Shown here: positions 22,589 through 34,500 of the stretch, piece after piece | Layout: each line of letters opens with the position of its first letter | How positions within the stretch are numbered: position 1 is the stretch's first letter | Source: Rhynchonema sp. JSB1_4 | Taxonomy: Eukaryota; Nematoda; Chromadorea; Monhysterida; Xyalidae | Length of the DNA: 64,000 bases | Direction: 5' to 3' | Assembly (NCBI GenBank): GCA_030248065.1 | Contig: JASAMV010007806.1 | Location: 62,001 to 126,000, forward strand | The notes under the pieces: generated by a model | The model's input: only the letters and a program-made list of their open reading frames with translations | Databases searched by the model: none | Told to the model about the DNA's origin: nothing | Made by a program: the position numbers and the translations under genes

Positions 22589-25500
22589 TGCTGGAAAGCA
22601 AGAATCGCAAACTGCGCGCCAAGGGTCTGGCCGGTTTCCACGCGGGACGCAGGCTGGACCTCGACCGATTCGCCCTGCCTCGACCGAAACCAACCGAAGA
22701 AATGATGAAATGTCACGAAGCGATCAAGAAGGGCATAAAAGGATTGGATCTGTTTGCGATGATGAGGGAGCAGAATCTGACGTCTGCGCGCGAAGGTTGT
22801 TTTGGGAGAGAAAATGAGGTTCATTCCTTTGCGGCAAAAGTTCCTGCGCATGCGCAGTGACGATGACCTGGTGCACCTCTCACCAGTATGAAACGGTCGA
22901 GGTGAGAAGAAAGGCTTGTTTGCAAGCTTACATACACCTATGTATAAGTGATCAGAACACATGGCCTGCCACCCCTGCACTGAGAATAGTCAACTCAAGT
23001 AGAAAATGTTGAAGCACACACATCAGCTCACTCATGCGTCGAGCTTCAATTATATATATGATTACCGTCCGTGCTAAACGCAATTTTTAGCCCGCACTCC
23101 AAGAAGATCACAAAAACTTGCCGACAAAAATTTCAACACGTTCTTTATTCAAAGTCTGCGTGCTGTCGTCTGGCACGTAATATAAACTGAGAACTTAGAG
23201 CAACCATGATGATATGTATTGCAGACGTGTCCTTCCGTCGCACGCTGTCCCTGCGCGCCGTCGACGACTCGAACTCGCGCAATCTGTGCGTGCCACAATT
23301 GGAGCCGACCGATTGTGCACCCAACCTGTGCTACCATTTGTCGTACCGTACTTTCGACGGCACCTGCAACAACTTTGAACGACCGGAAACTGGCGCCGCG
23401 TTCACGCCCTACAAACGACTGATTCAGCCGGATTATGACGATGGAATGAGTTTACCTACAGGTGGGGATATCTTGGGGAAAACTTGAAGTTTGTTTCGTT
23501 TGAACGTGGAAGCCTGGAACAAACCCTACTTCCAGTCCACACGCTGCATTTATGTAAGCTTGTAGTATACGTTATGCAACATGCTATATAAGTAACCAGT
23601 CGTGAATGAAGATTAAAAATCGTTGTGCCAGAGTACGTTCTGGCACCTCACGTCTGTAACATGCAATGCTATGTGATAACGAATGCAGTCATATCAAAAC
23701 GTTGACACCATGACCAATAAACAGGAACACCCAAGTTAACATCAATGAAAGTAACAGCGCAGGACCAAGCTGTGATTGTTACAGGGTCTGTATGAATCTG
23801 TAAAAAACGTGCAGACAAAGTTCAGCGAAAAGCAAAACACTGGACAGAACCACTCCAATGGCGTACACCAAGTATGGCCCGACAAACTGCTGTGTTCCCA
23901 TGCGATCTTGGTTGGCAGATGTTCCAGCCAAGTTGTATCGTCGTGCCATGTACCGTTCCACGATTTCAATCAAACCCTGGCTGCATTCCACAATACTTTC
24001 ATCGATTTTGCGCAGTGTTTTCTTGGACACGCTTGGTGCAAACAGCAGTCCAGTCCGTGAAACACCTAAATTAGGAAATTCAACGATTCTCAACTGACGA
24101 TCGTCCCCAAAATGTTCGTTGAGAAAATGCTTCGAGGCCAAAAGTACATATTTGCCTGAGCGCATATACTGCGCGGACGGAAGTTGCGCATTGGGAACCA
24201 TTGGGTTACTGTCAAACGCCTGCTTCAGTCGCTTCATGTCTTTGGTGTTTGACTGAAAAAAGGCGTTCCCAGGATCTGCAATAACGGTCAAATCGCCGCT
24301 CTGAACCAGCTGATGGAAGTCGTCAAATGTTTCGAACTGATGCACCTGCCGTTGAATCAGCAGTTGGCTCAGCAAGCCGGACTGGTAGAGTCCAACGAAG
24401 AAAACGGAAAGGAACGCAATCATGAGCCGATGAAACTTGAATACATTGACAGGAAAACTACGAACTGCTGGTAATCGTCGTTTTGCAACGCCAGCAATCG
24501 GGCGAACAACTGCGTATGAGATCACGGCCAGTAACCATACGCAGATGTCGTAGACGTTCAAGAACAACCCAGTCAATTTGGCTGACCAGTTGAGCGTTGC
24601 GTGTGCGGTGCCGACCACTGCCGCAGTCTCTGTCCACGCTGGTATGTGTATGGACGGTTGTAGGTGCATTGACCGGAGGCGGTTGGTGGTCGGGGCGAGC
24701 CCAATCGCAACTGTGTCCGTCGCGTTGCTCGCAAGCGCATTGAGAACTTCAACAAGTGACGCGTTGACCGCTAACTGCAGCGTATAATTCAACCGCGACA
24801 AGCGCAGGATGATACCTACGGATTCGGAAATGAGTCCCGGATACGGACATAGTTTGTGGTCAACCGTGAGCTTCGTATCGAAGCCACAGCCGTATGTAAA
24901 TGGCGGCCAGATTGCATAGAGAACTCGAAGTGAGGAATTGAAATTCTCCATAACGTTATGTGAAAAACTCAACTGATGTGTTCACCATGTGCTTAACACG
25001 CTTAACCCGTGAACTGAAACCCATTGCCTTACTGTTTGTATTTGGTTTCTACACTTGGGCTGCTTTCAAGTTAATCTTCTAGATTAGATGTTGTTTGACT
25101 AGTTGCCTATCATATTGCAATCATAACAACAAAAAGTTGACCTGCTGGTCGACAAAAAATGGAAACGTGATTCATCCTTTGTATTTAAAAATGTAGACAG
25201 GATCGGAGCATCCAATCATTAGTTTGGGTCTTTGCAGCCAAAGGCACGAAGTCGTGGTGCATGCATGCGCCAACTGCAGCTACAGTACCGGTTGCATCTC
25301 TTGGCTGTTTTTCGCATGATTCTAGCATGATTGTGTTGACTTGGCTGCTGGTTTAGTTTGGCTCTGTTTGTGATCACTGGCGATTTATCAGCTGTCAGCT
25401 TGAATGTAACGAGTATCCTGGTTGAATCTCACTGGAGATGTGCTTGAAAGAAGCATAAATCGTTATGTAGTTAACTACTTCGCTACTACACCTTTAAAAT

Positions 25501-28500
25501 CGAATTGCGGAAAAAAGTTTGTCATACACAGCATACCACATAAACATTTCTGTTAAGAGCTTTTTTGGCAAATTTTACGAATGTTATTTAGCCTGACAGC
25601 AGATAAACTGCCTGTGATCACGAACAGATCAAAACTAAACCAGTAGCCAAGTCAACACAATCATGCGAGAATCATGCCGCATGGTCCAAAATCATGCGCA
25701 TGATTCTCGCATGGTGACAAAAATGCTCGCTTGGGGTCGCATAATGTCGCATGATTTTTCGCATGATTCAGTACTTAAGGAGGTACCATGCCGCATGGTA
25801 TGCCGCATGAATCATGCGAAAAACAGCCAAGAGATGCAACCGGTATTGGTCGCACAATGACTATATGAGAATCCATCCCCATATTTTTCCTACATCGGCA
25901 AGGAGGGTTTCTGGCGATTTTTTTCAAATTGAATCAGGTTTTGACAAGGAGTTATTTTCTCTTTCTTTTCCCGCTTTATTTATCGGGAGTTATCAACGTG
26001 TGTGTGCTGTTTCACACATAAAGCGTGTAATACGTGGCTACAGTAACCCGAGCCCGAACCATTTCGGTTGCGTAGAATTCAGGGTGAAACTTCTGCACAC
26101 GTGTGTTTCTCATTCTTCTCACTGATAAGCATGCAAAGTTCTTGTCAAAACCTAGTCCAATTTGAAAAAAAAGCCAAACATCCGCCTTTTCAATGCAGGA
26201 AAATTAGGGGGATGGATTCTCATATAGTCATTGTGCGACCAATACTGTATGCAAGGCTCGATCAGCCAATACACCCAGCAGCGAGTCACATTGTTCTGTG
26301 AGTAGAATTTGAGAAACTGCATGTAACAGCAAGTGAAGACGACCAGCTTTAAAGGTGCTGGTCAACAACCTTTCGACCGCGCTTGATCTTGGGGGGTAGT
26401 ATATATAAACAAAGTTTGGGCATCGTGTTACTCGACTCTCATCTGGCGAGCCGATTGGTTGCTTCCTGATGTTTCACGGCCACGTTGAAATTTGCCCCTG
26501 GTGAAAAAAACCGAAAAAATTTGAAACGCTGCTGTGACACGAATATGCTGTTTCAAAGTTTGACACTAGAGTGACAGCAACCTCCAACAGTGTGCCGAAA
26601 ACCGCAATGCACAATAGCTATTGAAACGTCCGCATTGTTGAATAAAAAAATAAAAGGTTTGAAAAACCTTTTATTTTTTTATTCAACAATGCGGACGTTT
26701 CAATAGCTATTGTGCATTGCGGTTTTCGCCACAATGTTGGAGGTTGCTGTCACTCCAGTATCAAACTTTGAAACAGCCTATTCGTGTCACAGCAGCAGTT
26801 CAAATTTTTTCGGTCTTTTTCACCAGGGGCAAACTTCAACATGGCCGTGAAACATCAGGAAGCAACCAATCGGTTCGCCAGATTACGGTCGAGTAACACG
26901 ATGTCCAAACTTTGTTAAAATATACTACCCCCAAGATCAAGCGCGGTCGAAGGGCTGTTAACCAGCACCTTTAATGACATATAACAACACACACACTCAC
27001 AAGCAGACAATAAAGTTTATAAACGTAGCCGCCCCAAAACCACATTGACAAGGCAAATCTGCACACCATGTGTGCACTAGAAGCACGTTTAAAACAATTG
27101 TAATTCACACTTAGTTATAGTTGCAACACAAATCTGTATAAAATGTGGCCACAAAACTCAAAGAGAAAGAAAACGCTGGATAAAAATACACCAGTGGCAT
27201 ACACCAAATATGGTCCCACAAACTGCAATGTACCCATGCGGTCTTTGGTATCAAATGTTCGAGCCAACTGGTACCGTCGAGGCACATACCGTTCTGCAAC
27301 CTCAATCAAACCCTCGCTGCTTTCCACAATGCTGCGATCGATATTGCGCAGGGTCTTCTTGGACACGCTTGGCGCGAACAGCAATCCATTATGTACAACA
27401 CCAAGGGTGGGGAACTCGACAATTCGTAGGTGACGGAACTCGGCGTAATTTTCGTAGACTACCTTCTTCGAATTCATGTACACATGTTTGCCTGCGTGGA
27501 GCAAATCTTCAGGAGGAAGTTGAGTTTCGGTAAGCTGAACCATTGGGTTGCTGTCAAACGCCCTTTTCAGACGTCTCATGTCTTTGGTGTTTGATTGAAA
27601 GAAAGCGTTCTCTGGATCGGCAACAACAGTCAATTCGCCTTTTTCAACCAGCGCATGAAATTCGTCAAGTGTTTCGAACTGATGCACTTGCCGCTGTATT
27701 AGCAGCTGAGTTAACAGACCAGACTGGTACAGTCCCACAAAAAAGATGGACAGGAATGAAATCATCATCCGTTGGAAATTAATTGCTGCAAAATGAAAAC
27801 CACTGATTCTTGGAAATCGACTCTTTGCCGTGTTTGCAACGGTTCGGACGATTGCATATGACAGTAGAGCCAATAACCACACATAGACGTCGTAGATGTT
27901 CAGGAACAAACCAGTCAGCTTGGCCAGCCAATTAGGATATGTATCTGCGGTGCCGACCACCGCCACTGTTTCTTTCCACGCCGGTATCAGCATCGAACTT
28001 TGGAGACGCAAAATCCTTAGACGTCCCGCAGTTGGCGAGAGCGGTAACGCGATCGTATCTGTTAAATTAGCTGCCATTTCGCTGAGCGTGTCAGCCAGCG
28101 AACGGTTGGTCGCCAATTGTAGCGTATAATTTATTTGTGCCAGGCGAAAAATGATCGTCAGGGATTCGGATACGAATCCTGGATAAGGACATAGTTTGTG
28201 ATCCACTTTTAGTCCCGTATCGTAGCCGCATCTTGAAGTCAGTGGTGAGGTGGGCGTGTAGACGATGCAAAGTGATGACGTGGCATTTGCCATGACTGAA
28301 GCGGACTCAATGAACGCGTATGAGCCCAAATCAATCGGACGTCAGTCAATCAATCAGTCAGCAAGAATAACTAAAACCAAACATGTTTGAGCAGAACCAA
28401 AACAGTACTTCGGTAGCTGGCTGTATTTGCGCTTACTTACCCTCTGGTTCTGTAATCGTCTCGTTCTGTGACCTAAAAGTCCATTTATTTAATTTGTTGT

Positions 28501-31500
28501 CACTTGCACAGTTCTCATATTTCATCGCACGTGCTGTCAATCAGCGTCTGCACTGTTTCATCAAATTTTCAAGTGAAATATGAACGTTTATATGTGTTTC
28601 CGATTTAACATTCTTATTTAGCCACTGTTTGGCTATTTTAAAGCGCTTCAGCTGCTCAGTGTTCAAAAGAAACCGTTAAACCGTCAGACGCGCAATATAA
28701 ACAGTGATGAGAACGAATTTAATATCCCCATACAAACACTACAAAAATTTATTAATAATCAATTCATGTCCATATCCACATTACGAACTGATGAGCAAAA
28801 CAAAAAATATACATGCACTTCGTGCCGATCTGTATAAAGTGTGGCCACAAAACTCAATGAGAAAGAACACACTGGAGAAAATTACGCCAATGGCGTATAC
28901 CAAATACGGCCCCACAAACTGCAGTGTACCCATGGTGTCATGGTTGTTGAGTTTTGGGCGGCCTAAGTCGCTATGTGCTGGCATATACCGTTCTGAGACT
29001 TCGATCAGACCCCTGCTGCACTCCACGATGCTTTTGTCGATCTCGCGTATCATTTTCTTTGACACACTTGGGGCAAACAGTAGTCCGCTTTGCAATATAC
29101 CCAAGGTCGGAAACTCAACGATTCGCAGGTGACGGTTCCCGGCGTAATTTGCGTAAACAATCTGTTTCGTAGTCATAAAAACATGTTTACCAGACTGTAG
29201 AAAATCTCCAGTCGGAACATATCTTTGATGTTGCCGGGATAGCGGGAACTAATGGGTTGTTTTCAAGCGCCAGTTTTAGGCGCCTCATGTCGGTGGTGTT
29301 TGCTTCAAAGAAAGCATGCGCCGGATCGGCAATGACGCTCAACTTGCCATCTTGAATCAGGGAATAAAATTCATCGAACGTCTCAAACTGATGCACTTGG
29401 CGTGGCACGATCAGTTGGGTCAACAGACCAGACTTGTACAGACCAACGAAGAAAACGGAAAGGAACGAAATCATCGTCCATTGAAGATTAACAGCTTTGA
29501 AATGAACACAACTTATTGGCGGTAGTCTACGCTTGGCCACGCTGACAACAGCTCGGACGACCGCGTACGACAACAGCGCCAGTAGCCAAACGTAAATGTC
29601 GTACACCAACGAACAGGCTTGTTAGTTTGGCCACCCAGTTGGGCGTTGCGTAGGCGGTGCCAACCACAACAACAGGCTCATTCCACGCCGGTATGAGCGT
29701 GGTGGACTGAAGACCCATACCATCCAGACGATCGGTCGCTGGCGAGAGTGAGAATGCCGCGGTGTCCGTGCTCTTGTTTGCCAGGCTGCTGAGCATGTCA
29801 GCAAACGAGAGGTTGGACGTCAATTGTAGCGCGTAGCTCAAATGCGACAAACGAAAAATCATATCCAGAGATTCGGACACAAAGCCTGGATATGGGCATC
29901 GTCTGTGATCGACCTTGAGGTTGGTATCGAAGCCGCAGCGGGAAGTGTATGGTAACACGGGTAAATACAGTATTCGTAGTGAGACACTGTAGTTTGCCAT
30001 GATTGAAATGAAGGATCGATTAGTAAATTCAGTCTACATCGGCTGCGCGTCAAAAGCACGAACTAAACGAACAGGTTGTAAGCAGTCTGATGACCTCAAT
30101 TTTTGTTTGGTTTGCATTCTTTCCAGGATCAACCCAAGGATTAAATTGCTTGATTTTCTGTTATAGATCATGCATCTCGTGTTACATCATGAATGCTCCC
30201 AAAGCGTTCAATATTTTGCTATTGCGGCCGGGCGCATGTTTGATCAGTGTTGGACTGGGTTCGCGAATTTTACTCAAGCGAAAACGGCTCTCGCAACAAT
30301 TGCAATCAAATGAATGTCTGTTACTTCGTGGATTCAGGCGAAAAACTTACGCTTGTTGAACAAGGAAGGGCGCTAACTGAAGCAGCAGAACAAGGCTAAG
30401 AAACGTTTTTCACAGACCGCATAATTAGTGCTGGACTTCATCTGGACGAAACAGCATCTGGAGTGCCGATGTTTTCACTCAGGATCAAAGAGCAGACAGT
30501 AGAGCGGCAATTCTGCTAGGTAGCTGGCACTTACATGACCCAACCAGGGTTGGGCAAAAAACGTTTTTTTCCAAAAAATCGTATTTTTTTAAAAAAACGT
30601 TTTTTTAAAAAAAACGTTTTTTTTAAAACGCCCAGATGACCAAAATATGTCCCCAAAAAAATTGGAAAACGCTCATGTTGGGAAGAAAACGTGGTTAAAT
30701 GAAGTAATTCTATGTGTTCTGAGGCAAAATAAACGGGTTTCAACCCTTTTCTAGCGAGTTGTTAAGATCCCATATCAGACCCGCATCATGGGACCAACTT
30801 TGGCCGGGGTCATCACTGAAAGTCAAACTCCGTGTATCGACGTATCTCGACAAAGTAAAAATTGGTCGAAAATTTTTTGAAAAAAAATGGGACAAAAAAT
30901 TGATTTTCCTTGAAAATCAGGGTACTTTCCTTGAAAAATCAGGGAAAATCAAGGAAATTCAGGATTTAAAAAAAACGAAAAACGACCCAGGCGTTTTTTT
31001 TAAAAAAACGTCGTTTTTTTGCCCAACCCTGGACCCAACTCGACGGAATGTCAGCGGATGAGAAATTTCAGCCACACGACCGCGTCGGGATGAGGTCCGT
31101 CCCACAGCTCGAAATATTTCGCGGTTTCTGCTCGCATCCGGACAGGTGGTCGACAACAAAGACGCCAACATGTTGATCATGCAATGGGGTCAGTTCATCG
31201 CGCATGACCTCGCCAAAACGACGCTGTTGCCGTTTCAAAGATGCGACTCTTGTCGGAGGGGCACAGATCATTGTGTGAACGCGCCGACAGATTTAGGAGA
31301 CGGGAGGTTCGCATCGTCCATGCCTTGACTTTCTGTATCACTTGAGTTGCTGACGGTTTGGTGGTCTCAAACACGGTTTGAACAATTTACCTGTGGGACA
31401 AAAGATGTTCGGACACGGATTTCAGTTTTGATTGCGTAAAGGCTAGGCACAGATTTTGAGCAGCATAAACGTTTTACTGCAGATAAACTGCACATTTTTT

Positions 31501-34500
31501 CAAGATCGGTTACATCTGCGGAGAATCACATGCAGCAACGTACTGATGGAATTCACCGTGAGCGATATGAAACTTGGTGATCGAATTGGATCGGACTGGC
31601 TCTGCTTGACTTTTTGAATTCAGGATATTCGAGGTTTACAGGCGGCACTAATTTCGGCCAGCAGAAGGTTGTTCACGGACCTAAAATCAGTAAACTTTAA
31701 GGCTTGAATTAGTGACTGCAGTAACCTCGTCATGCCCTTAATGCAAAATGCCCTCACGCAAGGAAAGTCCGATTCGATAATCCGATTCGATCGAAGTTTG
31801 ATATCGTTCCATATGAACAGGTTCGGTCGAGCCGGTTGCCTTCGAATCGTTCGTTCAAGCCCAGTGTGTGGCACGGGTCGAAACGATCACAAACGAGAGC
31901 AACTCAACGAGAACACAGCATTTCTGGACGGTTCTGCTGTTAGCCTAAGCGAGCTTTCGGGATTGTTTTTTTCGTTCAAGTACACAACTTCGCTGACTTT
32001 TGTCTTTTGAATCCACAGTTCAGCACCGGCATGTGGTGCAACGTATGCATGTATATGCTGAAAAGTATGTTTCCCTGATGGTGGGTCATCGATGGCGTGT
32101 CAGTTCTTTAATAATGCCTATCAGCATCGTGTGCAGAGCGCGCAAACCGCCGTCGGCAGCCTAGAAACGCGAAGTCACTAATTTTCCGAACTCCCACCCA
32201 GGTGTACGGCAGTTCGCTGCGCGATGCCAACCGTCTGCGCGAGTCTCCCCAGAGTGGGTTCCTTCGAATGCAAAGATTTCGACGTAGCGGATTCTTTCCG
32301 CCATTCAATGATCGAGGCTGTCGCGGATCGCAGCGCAATTGTAATGTGATGTTTCAAGCCGGCGATAACAGAGCAAATATGTTTGTGGGATTGGCTGCCA
32401 CGCACACCGTGTTCGCGAGGGAGCACAATCGGTGAGCATTTTCGGAATGACACTCCTAAAAACGCTGTCATCTTAGTCGCATCGTACTTTGTACGTCGCT
32501 CTTAGCTGTTGTTGATTCACCGTGTGCAACAAAGTTCCAATAAACGTGAGAGTAGATCTTATACTGTAGGTCTCCAAAAACATCAGCTGCTCTGCATAGG
32601 GTTGCGTGGAAGATTCGATCGAAGGGGCAAAATTCGATCTTCCTTCTTTGTAATAAACCTCCTTGCGGTGAAATCATATCCGGAGCCCCAAGAATATCTG
32701 CACCACCGAAGGGAAAGAGGGTCACGTCACGAGCATTTCAGCACAAAGAGATGGCCACCAATTTTTCCAGCATCGTCCAAGAATTCCGCCGCATCAATCG
32801 TCACTGGTCGGCCGACCGTCTTTATCACGAAGCTCGCAAGATAGTCGGCGCCCAGATTCAGCACATCACCTACCATGAGTATCTGCCGAAACTGTTCGGT
32901 CACGCGATGGCCGGGTTCATCCCGCCCTACACCGGATATAAACCGGACGTGGACCCGAGAGTCGCCAATGAATTCGTCGCTGCCACGTTTCGATTGGGGC
33001 ATGGGATGATACAGGTTTGGGTGCATCCTTCCGCTCTTCACACAAACTTGATGGGTACGCAATTTCACGCTGAATTTAGGCTCTAACACCAGTCTCTAAA
33101 AGGAACATAAAAATTTTTGAGTCGAATTTTTGAATTCTCCAGGAATCGTACCCGCGTCTGGACGCCGATGGTAACTCGATTCGACAAGGCGCACTCAGAT
33201 TCAGGGACTCCACCTTTCAAACAAAGAAGCTGTTGTTCGAGGGCGGCGTAGACCCGATCCTCAGAGGCATGCAGTCACAGGCAATCAAAATGCCACAAAG
33301 GCTATCACCGGCCATCACTGAGGGATTGTTTGGTAAGCGTTTTTTTCTTACCTGAATGTCCTGGTCTCAAGTCAAATCCTGATAGGCATATCTGCCGGGT
33401 GACACACATGATTCCAAATGATCCTTGAATGAAGGAACATCCAGTTTTGCCCGTTTCGATGATAGCATTTTGCCGTTGTAGACCTTCGGTAGAGCTTAGG
33501 CCGCGGTTGGACATCAACAGTTGTTCATAGGGGATCATTAGGCTTGGCCTAGTTTTCGTCGTGCGCACACTTTTAGACCGATGCACTGTCACGATGCTTG
33601 ATTATCAGGAGATCAAGGCTGAAGGTGGGCTCACAAAGAAGGGGTCCCCAAAAAGAGAGATGCATTGTGACGACTGTGGACCATTCGTTCAGGGCGGACT
33701 TAGGTTGAACACGGAAACCGGAACACGGAAATATTTCCGTGTTTCGTGTTCCGTGAAAAGTCTTCAAAATCACGGAACACGGAAATAACGCAGGCATGCA
33801 AAGGTGCCTTTCGAGTGATGATGAAAATAGCCAGCGTGCTGAAGTCAAAAGTTTGCGTGTTTCGTGTTCCGTGAAAATAAAAGAATCACGGAACACGGAA
33901 ACCGGGAATATTTCCGTGACACGGAAATGAGTGAAATAATATTTTGTATGGGAATTATTTCCGTGTTTCGGTTTCCGTGTTTAACCTAAGTCCGCCTTCA
34001 GGCACCACCGATCTGGCATCAATCAACATCCAACGGGGTCGCGACCACGGCATCCCCAATTATATGCGTTGGCGCGAATTCTGTAATCTCACGCATGCAC
34101 ATCGAATGAACGACCTCAGCGCGAATATCTTGGATGAACTTGTGATCGAACGATTAAAGAATGCGTTTGAGGACGAACCGAGTTGGTAGAATGGGGAAGT
34201 TTCGATGTTTGGACGGTTTTATATAATATCTTTATGAGGTTTGACAAATCGAATGCCTCTATGCACCTTTCATGCGCTTTTTGGCACGGAGCCCGTCATG
34301 TTATCTTGGATGAATCACATGATGTCGAATAGGAGCACTGCTCGTGTTTAAGAAACATTTGCCACAATTATGCATCACACATTCTGACAAAATGTCTTGC
34401 AGGAAACATCGACCTCTACGTCGGTTGCATGCTCGAAGACCCAATCGCCAACGCGCTGATTGGTCCGACGCTGTCGTGTCTCGTTGCGGAACAATTCACT

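Noticed and set aside
30090..30359. 89-codon plus-strand frame with hydrophobic start
   Set aside because: No splice or homology support; lies in the peroxidase intron next to the receptor pseudogene.
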